From assembly GCA_964020155.1 (NCBI GenBank), contig OZ026549.1, positions 3,275,133 to 3,339,132 of the forward strand: a DNA stretch of 64,000 nt, in the 5' to 3' direction. A program made the translations under genes and the position numbers. Under the pieces are notes generated by a model, which saw nothing but the letters and a program-made list of their open reading frames with translations, had not been told where the DNA came from and made no database searches. Each line of letters begins with the position of its first letter. Position 1 is the first letter of the stretch. The DNA is from Chondrilla cf. caribensis (Eukaryota; Porifera; Demospongiae; Chondrillida; Chondrillidae). Positions 51,932-62,639 of this stretch are shown piece after piece.

Positions 51932-52030
51932 AAACTTGTAGAATTGGTGTTATGGCAAATAAAGGTGCCCTGGTGGATTCTACATACTTATCAGTCCGTA
52001 CATTCACAACCACGAGAAATTGTCACTGAT
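51932..52030 (+). pseudogene. Relic signal-peptide exon upstream of gene 3
   Basis: ggtgccctggtggattctac ... tatcagt ... acattcacaacc ... aaattgtcactgat resembles exon 1 of genes 2 and 3 (aaggtgacctggtggatttt ...), as does the preceding gaagacacagttt. The start codon is ataaag and the reading is broken. Confidence 0.6.
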
Positions 52031-52287
52031 AAGAAAACAGTATTTCCATGTACCATATATTATGTCACTTCCACATTCATCCAATATACTTTGATTTATA
52101 GGACTAGTTCAACTGTTGCCAATGATACACTATTGGCTATTGGAATTCCTTACATAGTCAATTACAATTGGTCACAGCATATCACATCATTTATCAACAT
52201 TCCATGACCGGGTATGTATATTATACACCATACTGTAAGTAAGACACAGTTTGGAATCTCACAGAGCTAGATTTAAACGTGTAGAAA

Positions 52288-52351
52288 ATGAAGGTGACCT
52301 GGTGGATATTCCTGATCAGTACTTTCATAGCCAACAAGATTTTTGTCACTG
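52288..52351 (+). CDS. Gene 3 signal-peptide exon
   Basis: MKVTWWIFLISTFIANKIFV then TG; two changes from gene 2. Donor gttaga, phase 1. Confidence 0.8.
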
Positions 52352-55300
52352 GTTAGAACTACACAGTATATTTTGACTGGGCCATGTATCACTTCCAAAC
52401 TAACCCACTATCCCTCTATGCAGGACTAGCTCCAAGTTCAACCATTGCCAACGGAGACACACCGGTGGATGTTATCTTTGTTTTGGACCAAACTGACTCA
52501 GTCAAATTTACAGAGTTTAATGGCCAAAAGGAATTAATTATTGATTTTGCCAATAATGTTTCTTTTGGTGGAGATAACTACAGAATTGGGGTTCTGTCTT
52601 GGAATACTATTGCAACAGTTAACATCAGACTTCTAGAGCACATATTACCAGGAGAGTTAGCTAACTTCCAAGCAGCTGTGGATGGTATTACTAGAGATAC
52701 TAGTACTACTGTAGACGATGATATTAGCCCAGCCATAATGACAATGAGGGAGCATTTTCGAGAAGGATTTGGGGCAAGGAGCTATGCTTTACATGTAGGC
52801 ATTTTAATGGCAGATGGAGTTACCAGTACCTTTGGTGATGAGATAACTCTTGCCCATGATGAAAATATAATCCTCATTGGAATCGCCTTGCGTACTTCTG
52901 GAGTTATATCGACTACATTACAAAACTTTATTGAGACTGTTGCCAATGGAATTTCAGATAGAGAAATTATTGCATTACCCGAAAACCTGGTTTCTGATGG
53001 AGTGACTGACACCATTATAACAGAGATACAGTCTTGTAGTGAGTTATTTAACACAGCAAACTGATATAATTCTGGATTGTGTCTAAGTAATTTATAGCTG
53101 AATCCACCCTATACACACCCACAACTACATTATTAATTATAACAGATACTGAATTGAACTTTCCATATTACAAAATTTCGGGTTCATGTTAAGGATAAAA
53201 TAATTAAATGTAAAATGATTTACTTGCACACTTAGTATCTGTGACAATTGACTGTGGACCAGTACCTGATATACAAGATGGAAGAGTAGACTTCAGTGGA
53301 GGGACCACACTGGGTTCAACGATAACCTACTCTTGTAACACCGGGTATACACTGACTGGAGATGCAAACAGGACTTGTCAGGCAAACAGGACATATGATG
53401 GCAGTGAACCAACTTGTGAAGGTGAGATATCATTGGCTATACATTGATGCAATATCTATATCATAGTGGGAAAGAGCATGGTATTAGTTGTATACTACTT
53501 ATCCAGTCTGTCATTTATGTACTTAACATTTTAAATGTATACAGTTGTTAACTGTGGTAATCTACCTATGATTACCAATGGAGCTGTGGACACATCAGGT
53601 GGAACAAACTACAAGTGTACAGCAGTCTATACATGTAACACAGGACATGTTCTCAATGGAAATATCACAAGAACATGTCAAGAGGATGCAAACTGGAGTG
53701 GGAGTGAACCAACTTGTGATGGTATGTGCATTGCAAAATTCTTTTGCAAAACAGGTAACAGGTTCCTGTGTAGACACATCCTAAACCTCTCCCCATACAA
53801 ATGAATTATTGCTCAATGATGTCATACACCAAAGACACCGGTACACTCAGCCTAGTAAACAGGTGACCACTGCTGTAGTAATCTGTAAGCTCCCCTCCCT
53901 CCCTAACACCTCATTATAATAGTATAATATTGTTAATAATATATTATAACCTAGCATTGCAGCCACATAAAAATCATATCAATGAACACTTTCAAAGGTC
54001 ATCATCAATCTCATACTGGTGCACAACTTTCCTGGTTTGCATTGTTTGTTTATAGATACCAGTAAGGTGCCCTGATCTCGGTCACTTCCTAATTGTGGAC
54101 ACTTTGGATAGTTACAAAGAAATTCCCTCCGCAAACTGTTTTTTGGATCATATTCAGTATCAAACAGATTCTCAATCTACAAAGCAACATTTATAAGTAT
54201 CGAAAATATTTTACCAATTATCATACTTGCATGATGTTAAAAAGCAGGAAACTTCCAGAATCTAAGCACCACACCATATTCAGTTCTTGGAAATCGTTAT
54301 CATCCACATCAAAAGGAAATCGCTTAGTGTTAAACAGTGGCTGTTTTTCTTACTGATGGAAGGCTGTAAATGCTTATGCCAGGCCATTTTTAGAATAAGA
54401 ACCAAAATTACCAGAATTATTGAAGCGAGGAGGAGAAATAACTTTGACTTAAAAAATACTGCACATATTCTAGGTGGTTATTTTGAGATAAGCCATTTAC
54501 TACATACCCTCCTTGCCATCTCCCCATATAGCTTAAATGATTGATGGTGAAAAATCATGACATTATATATAATAGTATAATTGCGAAATTTGGCTGTAAC
54601 ACGTGGGCCCAAAGTATTGCATTACAATCGAGTGACACCAATCATCACTCTTGAAGATATTATAGAGGAGTGAATTCAAAAAAGCTAAGTAATAATAATA
54701 TTGTCTGACTCTGCAATAGGCACAGCTACATACCATGTATTATGATGATACCTGTTACGTTTATAGAACTTTATTGCTATATATTCAACATCTCAACCAG
54801 CTGCAAGGTCATGAATGACTGATTGAAAATACGGGCACTTTTATACATGTAGTATGATCACTATAATATTAAACAAGGCACAGAGTTTGCAAATGTTAAA
54901 TCACAAAAGTCGGTACATCTTCTCCCCCTTGACTTTATAATGCAATCTTGCTGGTGGTTTCCTCGATCGTTGAGGATACCGATGACTCACTGAGTCTGAC
55001 AACTATGGTTGGTTTCAGATGAACTTGTAGGGTGACTCCCTGGAATGAAAGGTACCCTTAAAATGTGCCTTTCCTGAATGTGATCAAAAATTTAATGCTG
55101 ATTCCACACAACATTGGATCGGTCTAGCTGAACTTTAGCTGATACTGGACCCGTGATGTGGATGACACTGGCAGGAAACCATGAAGGACCTGCTGCAAAG
55201 TTTTTGAGAAAGACAGGATCTCCCTCTTTGAAAATAGGATATGATCTTGTCTTGTGATTCCTTAACATCTTTTCTTGTCTATCAAGCACTCGCTTCCCCA

Positions 55301-58300
55301 GATCAGGCTTCAAGAGGTCAAGAGGTGATCTCAGTCTTCTCCCCATCATCAGTTCAGCCGGAGAGCACTTTGGTAAATCCAAGGGTGTGTTGCGATATGA
55401 GAAAATAACTCTTCACAAGCAATCCTGGATGGAACCATGAGTCACTTTGATAAGACCTTCTTTCAGGATCCATACAGGACATTCAGCAAACCTGTTGGAT
55501 GGAGGATGGTAGGGTTCTTTGTGCAAAAGCTGAAATTCTTTGCTCGTAAAGTTAGTTCCATTGTCAGACACTAACATTTCTGGAACTCCGAATCTTGCAA
55601 ATACTAATCTCAACTTCTCAATTGTGGAAAATGAAGTGGTGGATGACATGGCAAAAGCTCCAATCCACTTTGAGTGAGCATCAACAATTAACAGAAAACG
55701 ATGATTCAGGTAAGGTCCAGCATAGTCAATGTGGACTCGAGACCACGGATGTGGCGGCCACACCCAAGGGTGTGCAGGTGCTGCCTGAGGAGATGGTCTG
55801 TGCTTTTGGCACACCTCACAAGATTTGGCAACAGGTTTGCTGTTGCATAGTGTACCTCCTTCCAATCCACTTGGAAGTTTTGTAGCCAATCTTGACCATG
55901 TAAACATGGCCCATCCCCCTTGACAACCACCAACCCGATCTCATATTGCTGATCATTGTAGTGCATGTTGACTACAATTTCACCTAGTGCACTGATGATC
56001 TCACCTGTATAGGTGCAGAGAATAACTGTGGATGGTTGTAGCTTTGAAAAAACGGGTTGTAACTTCCTCCATGCATCTTCACTAATCAATGAAACTGAGG
56101 CACTAGGTTCCAACTCCATTGGAAGATTTTGGTCATTCACTGCTATCTTGAGTACAATGGGTGGTATTTTACAATTGGAAACACTGAAGAACATGTGTGT
56201 ATCACACACTGACTCATTGGTATCACCTATATAGTGTTGGTGTGTTGTGGGGTGAGAGGCTTACGGCAAACCCTAGCTATGTGACCACGCTTACCACAGT
56301 TGAAGCACTCAGCATCCTTGAATGGGCAATTCTTGGGGGGATGAAATTGACCACACTTGTAGCACTCTCTCTAACTGGAAAACTCTTCAGTTTATCAATT
56401 GGAGACTGCTCAAAACTGTCCGTTTTCCTCTGTGGATCGGATCACTACTAGGCCCATTCTGTCAAAAGTGGATGTCGTGTGCATCGCTCTCAGCGGTTTC
56501 GTATGCTTGGCACAAATCGAATGCCTTCTGAGAAATAAGATCCTTCTCTGTTAAAAGTCACCTCACCAAAGTGTTATGTTTATCCTTTATCACTATTCAA
56601 CATCTCAACCAGCTGCAAGCTCATGAATGAATAATTCAAAACTATGGGCACTTTTATACATGTACGCATGTAGCATGATCACTAAAATAATAAACAAGGC
56701 ACAGAGTTTTGCAAATGTTAAATCACAAAAGTCATCCATGAATCACCGTAATTATAAACACACATAAAGGTCATTCAAATAGTCTGTTTAGGATTGTACA
56801 ATACCTAAACAATGAAAAGCTTCCAACCACCAATTCAAGGCTCGAAAAACCTGTCTGACTCAGTAAATGTTAATCTTGTATTGGTACTTAAGCTTTTGTG
56901 ATTGAAATTCCATTAAAGTGATAATCCTAAATTACTGATTTTAAAAACAAGCAAAAATCATTTTTGATTAAATACAATCTTCACTTGAACAATGTCAGAG
57001 ATCTATAAACAATAATGAAAACAGGGTAGACATTGAAATACACCCAACCTCAGCATCAGACATACCAGGTGAGGATTCAATCCCAAAACTGACAAGAAAC
57101 ATAACCAAATAATTAGTTTTCTATATAATATAGAACCGTACTTGGAGGACGTTTTAATCAAAATCTACATAGCTATTCGTTCCTTCAACGTATGTATAAT
57201 TTTAAAAACAGGATAAAATCAATAAGCATAGCATTACTAAATACAACCACACTAGTATCCAGTCTGCATCTATTCTTCGGCGTGATCATTAAAAAACAAA
57301 ACAAAAATTAATATTCATGACATTTTAATAGTTATATAAAATATCCACTCTACATAACATATGAATGTTACACAGTTCTTCCATGCATTATACAGTTGTT
57401 GACTGTGGATCACTGACAGATCCTGACAATGGACAGGTTTCTGCTGCTACTACAACCTACACTAGCACTGCTGACTACACCTGTAACACTGGATATAATC
57501 TAGTTGGAGTGAATCAGAGAAATTGTACTGCAGCTGGAACGTGGAGTGATGGAGAACCAACTTGTCAAAATGAGGAATATAAGAATTCTCTTTGAAATTA
57601 TATACATAGCCTAATGTAATTATTAAGAACTTTAAAAATTGTATTACAATGATAAGATAATGGAAAATATATGTCAGATGTACAACAAGTACACAGTCTG
57701 GAACAAATCAATTTCTAACTATATTATAGTAATCTGCAGCCAATATATTTGAATCTTCACACTACAGTTGTGGATTGTGATGTACTTGATACCGTTGAGA
57801 ATGGCTACATTGAATACTCGGATGGAACAGTGTACCAATCAGTGGCTACCTACAACTGTCACAAAGGACATAACCTGACTATGACTGGAGATGAAATGAG
57901 GACTTGTGGAAGTGATGGAATGTGGAATGGAACTGCACCAACTTGTGAAAGTAAGTCAAAATTAATACAAAACACTAGTAGGAGATTATTTGTTACAATA
58001 CACATACACATATTATAATGTCATACAAATATGTGCAAAGGTTTACTCATACAGCATTATTTAATTGTCACGACTATATACACTTGATTATACATTACAT
58101 TATAAATTGCACAGTTATCAACTGTGGTAATCCACCAATGATTACCAATGGAGCTGTGGACACATCAGGTGGAACAAACTACAAGTGTACAGCAGTCTAT
58201 ACATGTGACACAGGATATGTTCTCAATGGAAATATCACAAGAACATGTCAAGAGGATGCAAACTGGAGTGGGAGTGAACCAACTTGTGAGAGTACGTGAA

Positions 58301-61300
58301 TTACTGAAATGATCACCACTGATAATTAACAGTTGATGTAATGGATAAAATTATAGTACTATTTAGTAGTTAATAATTGCTTATTTGCAAAATTCCACAT
58401 TTAGTTTCAAATATGCATAATATTATATTCTTTAACGTGATCAACGATACAAGAATAATAAGCATGACATGACTACAGTCACTCTTGGATAAGATATCTA
58501 CTCTACATAGCATATGAATGTTACACTGTTCTTCCACGCATTATACAGTTGTTGACTGTGGACCACTGAAAGATCCTGACAATGGACAGGTTTCTGCTGC
58601 TACTACAACCTACAGTAGCACTGCTGACTACAGCTGTATCACTGGATATAATCTAGTTGGAGTGAATCAGAGAAATTGTACTGCAGCTGGACCATGGACT
58701 GATGGAGAACCAACTTGTCAAAGTGAGGACTATAGGAATTCTCTTAGAAAATATATACATAACCTAATTTCATAATTAAGAACTTTAAAAATTGTATTAC
58801 AATGTTAAGATAATTGAAAATTACAATAAGCTATATGTACAACAAATGCAGTGGTCTGGAACGGATCAATTCCTATGTACAGTGTAAACTAGTTGAAATG
58901 AACTTGAAGGGACCCGTGAAAGTAGTTCTTGTCATCAGATGTCCTTCTTATCAAAATGTCCTTGATATAATATGTACACTACTATAGCAAACCGAATGAT
59001 GCTTGAAAATTGATTAGCATTGAGTAGCAATTGTCTTAAGAGTGTTTGTCTCAACATGTTCCTACTGTATACGTATGTATAGTAAACCGCAGCAAATATT
59101 TCCCTCTACTAACTACAGTTGTGGACTGTGGGGTACTTAATACCATTGAGAATGGCTACATTGAATACTCGGATGGAACAGTGTACCAATCAGTGGCTAC
59201 CTACAACTGTCACAATGGACATAACCTGACTATGTCTGGAGATGAAATGAGGACTTGTAGAAGTGATGGAATGTGGGACGGAACTGCACCAATGTGTGAT
59301 AGTGAGTAAAGGGACTGTGAATTATAGGTAAAAAGTGTTATTGTGTTCAATCGTCATGTACTTTCATAGCATAATATTATAGAATAAATGAACATAAAAT
59401 CAATAATGGCACATTGATATTATCCTCAAAGATATTCTAAAATATGCATGAACTATTTCCTTCCTTGTACAGTTATCAAATGTGACAATCTACCAATGAT
59501 TTCCAATGGAGCTGTGGACACATCAGATGGAACAAACTACAAGTGTACAGCAGTCTATACATGTGACACAGGATATGTTCTCAACGGAAATATCACAAGA
59601 ACATGTCAAGTGGATGGAATGTGGAGTGGGAGTGAACCAACATGTAATGGTATGTACATTCTAGAAATAAATTGTCATCAATTATTAATTAGCATAATGA
59701 CATTACTAACAATAAATTCACAAGACGAACTGTATATTATATAATATATTAATCCATATTTTGGTACTTCAACCTCAGATGTTGACTGTGGACCACTAAC
59801 AGATCCTGATAATGGACAGGTTTCTGCTGCTACTACAACCTACAATAGCACTGCTGACTACACCTGTGACACTGGTTATAATCTAGTTGGAGTGGATCAG
59901 AGAAATTGTACTGCAGCTGGACCATGGACTGATGGAGAACCAACTTGTCAAAGTGAGGACTGATAATCTTGCATATGGGAATACAATTCATTACTATATC
60001 AAGTATATCTACAATATAACAAACTGGTAACACACCTATGTATTTGTATCCTAGTTAGTACCAATAATATCACGTAACCACTGTGTGTCTATATCCTGCC
60101 AAACATAGTTTGTGTCTATCAGTATACACAGACACCATTGTTCATATCAGGGTAGTTAGTAATGTAGCTAGCTAGCCCGTCCCTAAGAGGCGCCGAGGGG
60201 CACAAAAGGGAAGGGACAGTCTAGCCCGAGTAGCGATCAGTTAACACCTGGCAATTAACAAATAACATGCATAGAGTTCATATGGTTCACCCATATATAT
60301 CTACGTTTCACCTTACACCATGTACATGCTAGGAGGACCATAGATACTGTAACTCTGTTAAAGTATCTATGGGAGAACAGAGGGAAGCAATGGAAAGAAT
60401 GGATCTAGTGTTGTATGGTCGTATTTATCGATTATGTGATGATTCTTTGTCAGAAGATAGGCATTGTTAACATCAACATCTCTAACCACTATAATAATGT
60501 ACAGCAGACAAAATCACATTCGCAAAAGTTTTTCACTTGTTCGTTTATCAGAAATTCAAGCGGAGATACAATTAGGAGGGCTGAATATGTTGGTTATTCT
60601 TCCTTTGTTTGTACTCTTTCGTTGAACCTATGACACCACGGGATACATTTGAAGATCGGCAACTTGCCGCCACTACTCGGGAAACATATAATTCAATCAT
60701 GTCTTTGGAAAATACTAGTGTCAGATGGGTGAGTATTCCCAGCTAGCTTTAATGCCGATGACGAGTACGTAAGTTGATCCTCCATAACACTTAACAATTA
60801 ACTAATCTGAATCACTGAATATCATTGCCAAGATTCTTGGCAGTAGCATTTTATTGGTGGATGGTCACACGCTCAGGTGTGAACTGATCTTTACTTGGGC
60901 TAGACCATCCCTTCCTTTTTCCACCCCTCAGTGCTTCTTAGGGAGGGCCTAGCTAGCTAGACTAGGTAGCTAACGCTTTGAACGTTGGGTGCTTCAATAA
61001 TAACCGGTCACTTCCTGTAATAATTACTGCAATTATAGTGATATCCAAATATTAGCTTTCACATATCAAAGGGTGTCAGATTGTATAGAATGCTGTGGAG
61101 TATTCTATTTGTCTAAAATAATTCACTTATGCTTAAATGAAAGGTGGTACGACTATCACATGTATATTTGACATTAATACAGAATATAGAATATACTCTA
61201 TACAAATACTGTTTAAGAATGATTATTAAGAAAGTTACCAATATAACTACTTTACTGTATTTTTTATAGTGTTTTGAGTAATTCAATGATATTTAAACTA

Positions 61301-62133
61301 AAAAACTACAGCAAATATTATCCTCACATACATACAGTTGTGGACTGCGATGTACTGAATACCATTGAGAATGGCTACATTGAATACTCGGATGGAACAG
61401 TGTACCAATCAGTGGCTACCTACAACTGTCACATTGGACATAACCTGACTATGTCAGGAGATGAAATGAGGACCTGTGGAAGTGATGGAATGTGGAACGG
61501 AACTGCACCAACTTGTAACAGTGAGTTCTATGTACCAGGATGTACGTATAAAGGAATTTATCCACAAAGCTGGTTTCCAATCAATCATACATACGCTAAC
61601 ATACTATTGACATTTTGATAAGAACATCAACATTATGGATTGATATATTTAAGGCTATCATTAATCCTCTTCATACAGTAATTAACTGTAGTGGTCTATC
61701 TGACATACCCAATGGAGCTGTGGACACATCAGGTGGAACAAACTACAAGTGTACAGCAGTCTATACATGTGACACAGGATATGTTCTCAATGGAAATATC
61801 ACAAGAACATGTCAAGAGGATGTAAACTGGAGTGGGAGTGAACCAACTTGTGATGGTATGTACAGTACATTACTAAATAGTTAGCAATGATATATACATA
61901 TTGCAAGACATAAAACTAACACAGAATATACATTTAATGAAAGATATTTGAATTCTCAGTTGTTGACTGTGGACCACCAACAAATCCTGACAATGGACAG
62001 GTTTCTGCTGCTACTACAACCTACACTAGCACTGCTGACTACACCTGTGACACTGGATATAATCTAGTTGGAGTGAATCAGAGAAATTGTACTGCAGCTG
62101 GAACATGGACTGATGGAGAACCAACGTGTCAAA
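52288..62133 (+). CDS. Gene 3: signal peptide - vWA - 12 CCP (3' end missing)
   Basis: Third paralogue. Signal peptide, vWA, then D, C, three A-B-C triplets and a final A, ending in phase 1 after 2,818 coding bases. No B, E-J, FN3-like or membrane exon is found in the remaining 1.9 kb, which is non-LTR element sequence and intron. The first A exon has lost its GT donor, so correct splicing of the full array is doubtful. Either the 3' exons lie beyond the window, or this is a decaying copy. Confidence 0.7.
52424..53038 (+). CDS. Gene 3 vWA domain exon
   Basis: 205 residues, LDQTDS metal-site motif, GARSYALHVGILMADG. Acceptor tgcag, donor gtgagt. Confidence 0.87.
53236..53421 (+). CDS. Gene 3 CCP module 1 (type D)
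   Basis: TIDCGPVPDIQDGRVDFSGG; same protein sequence as gene 2 module 1 over the module. Acceptor cttag, donor gtgaga. Confidence 0.88.
53545..53721 (+). CDS. Gene 3 CCP module 2 (C)
   Basis: VNCGNLPMITNGAVDTSGG, CNTGHVLNG, QEDANW. Acceptor tacag, donor gtatgt. Closest to gene 2 module 11. Confidence 0.9.
54753..54911 (-). repeat. LTR (3' LTR of the reverse-strand element)
   Basis: Shares atctcaaccagctgcaag, gggcacttttatacatgta and aaacaaggcacagagtt with the other LTR. Confidence 0.85.
55092..55382 (-). pseudogene. Integrase C-terminal fragment
   Basis: CSPAELMMGRRLRSPLDLLK, then FKEGDPVFLKNFAAGPSWFP and VQLDR: the GPY/F-like C-terminal region of Gypsy integrases. A frame break separates it from the core. 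Confidence 0.8.
55413..55860 (-). pseudogene. Integrase core relic
   Basis: CEVCQKHRPSPQAAPAHPWV, WSRVHIDYAGPYLNHRFLLI, VDAHSKWIGAF, FGVPEMLVSDNGTNFTSKEF: the zinc-binding tail and the first two Asp of the DDE triad. The region after YHPPSNRFAE is frame-damaged. Confidence 0.82.
55850..56209 (-). pseudogene. Retroviral-type protease relic joined to integrase
   Basis: LKIAVNDQNLPMELEPSASV, SLISEDAWRKL: the position of the D-[ST]-G active site reads EPSA, so it is inactive. After HGQDWLQNFQVDWKEVHYAT the frame passes directly into integrase sequence, marking the deletion of RT and RNase H. Confidence 0.75.
56255..56390 (-). pseudogene. Nucleocapsid zinc-knuckle relic
   Basis: CYKCGQFHPPKNC and CFNCGKRGHIARVC: two CCHC knuckles, the first with CX3H spacing rather than CX4H. 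Gag C-terminus of the same element. Confidence 0.8.
56572..56734 (-). repeat. LTR (5' LTR of the reverse-strand element)
   Basis: Partner of 54753-54911, with short length differences around tacgcatgtagc. Confidence 0.85.
57396..57569 (+). CDS. Gene 3 CCP module 3 (A) with broken donor
   Basis: VDCGSLTDPDNGQVSAATTT, CNTGYN, RNC. The exon ends TGTCAAA followed by atgagg; every other A exon in the window has gtgag or gtaag there. The reading frame is otherwise intact, so exon skipping or read-through to a stop in the intron is expected. Confidence 0.75.
57768..57950 (+). CDS. Gene 3 CCP module 4 (B)
   Basis: DTVENGYIEYSDG, CHKGHNLTMTG, TCE. Acceptor tacag, donor gtaagt. Confidence 0.9.
58115..58291 (+). 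CDS. Gene 3 CCP module 5 (C)
   Basis: INCGNPPMITNGAVDTSGG, QEDANW, and ends TCE rather than TCD. Donor gtacgt. Confidence 0.9.
58549..58722 (+). CDS. Gene 3 CCP module 6 (A)
   Basis: VDCGPLKDPDNGQVSAATTT, ADYSCITGYN, AAGPWTDG. Donor gtgagg. Confidence 0.9.
59119..59301 (+). CDS. Gene 3 CCP module 7 (B)
   Basis: VDCGVLNTIENGYIEYSDG, RTCRSDGMWDGTAPMC: NGT sequon lost. Acceptor tacag, donor gtgagt. Confidence 0.9.
59473..59649 (+). CDS. Gene 3 CCP module 8 (C)
   Basis: IKCDNLPMISNGAVDTSDGT, QVDGMW, TCNG. The first-Cys context CG is CD here; NYKC is kept. Confidence 0.9.
59779..59952 (+). CDS. Gene 3 CCP module 9 (A)
   Basis: VDCGPLTDPDNGQVSAATTT, VDQRNC, AAGPWTDG. Acceptor ctcag with AT, donor gtgagg. 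Confidence 0.88.
60164..60962. mobile_element. 0.8-kb TIR element in gene 3 intron
   Basis: gtagctagctagcccgtccctaagag ... gggacagtctagcccgagta is matched in reverse by tggtctagcccaagtaaaga ... ccctccctaagaagcac at the other end (about 60875-60962). Arms about 90 bases, roughly 80 % complementary. Homologous introns are several hundred bases shorter. No transposase seen. Confidence 0.7.
61338..61520 (+). CDS. Gene 3 CCP module 10 (B)
   Basis: VDCDVLNTIENGYIEYSDG, CHIGHNLTMSG, TCN. Acceptor tacag, donor gtgagt. Confidence 0.9.
61679..61855 (+). CDS. Gene 3 CCP module 11 (C)
   Basis: VINCSGLSDIPNGAVDTSGG, QEDVNW. Upstream attgatatatttaaggctat is shared with gene 2 module 2. Donor gtatgt. Confidence 0.9.
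61960..62133 (+). CDS. Gene 3 CCP module 12 (A), last in window
   Basis: VDCGPPTNPDNGQVSAATTT, VNQRNC, TWTDG. Acceptor ctcag, donor gtgagg intact. Flanks match gene 2 module 12, so a B exon is expected about 0.5 kb downstream but is absent. Confidence 0.88.
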
Positions 62134-62372
62134 GTGAGGAATATTTTCATTATCTTGCAATCAGAAACCAGCCATTTGTATATTTTAAATACGTAGTATA
62201 AAGTACAAAATTTTCTTTACACCTATATCTGTGGTACTTAATTTCGAAGTTGTAGAGAGTCACTTGGAGCTTTGCTTTGATTCCATTACTTACTAATGGT
62301 TATCCCATATGATCAATAACTACATTTTCACGGTTATCCCCTAAATTAACAATTTTCATGCAAGTGTTCTAC

Positions 62373-62403
62373 ACAGTCACACACACAAACACACACACAC
62401 ACA
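62373..62403. repeat. (CA)n microsatellite
   Basis: Short ac run after gcaagtgttctacacagtca, the counterpart of the long run at 35313 in gene 2. Confidence 0.85.
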
Positions 62404-62639
62404 TATTTGCATTATATATAATCATCACTGGTCTTTATAAGCCAAAATGGCCCTTAGACCTCAGAATTTTTTCCAATTAATGGTGAATTATCAAATGATA
62501 AATTGTAAATATAAATCAATAGCGACTAAACAGGAGGTGACAACAATGCAGATCTAAGTTTCATAGCATTATATGTACTTTGCTGAACACCAAATCAAGT
62601 TTTCATTGGTGGAAGTTAATATGTAAATATATTTATCTG

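Larger units (their letters stand above)
54753..56734 (-). mobile_element. Internally deleted Gypsy-like LTR retrotransposon
   Basis: Direct repeats 54753-54911 and 56572-56734 (tgttacgttt... / tgttatgttt..., both ending tcacaaaagtc) are LTRs of about 160 bases, roughly 85-90 % alike by eye. On the reverse strand the interior reads nucleocapsid zinc knuckles, protease, then integrase, with no reverse transcriptase or RNase H between. A purine-rich tract (aagggggagaaga) lies beside the left LTR, as expected for the 3' end of a reverse-strand element. No clear target duplication. Confidence 0.85.
53722..57395. other. 3.7-kb intron with LTR element
   Basis: Homologous to the 0.9-kb gene 2 intron 30034-30907, enlarged by the LTR element (54753-56734) and by further unalignable sequence at about 53800-54500. 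No additional exon seen. Confidence 0.6.

Noticed and set aside
54093..54544. Two overlapping open frames in the gene 3 intron.
   Set aside because: No family, poor codon pattern, and only intron homology with gene 2 around them.
60415..60633. Open frame of 72 codons inside the 60.2-61.0 kb TIR element.
   Set aside because: No transposase or other motif; length is within chance for this region.
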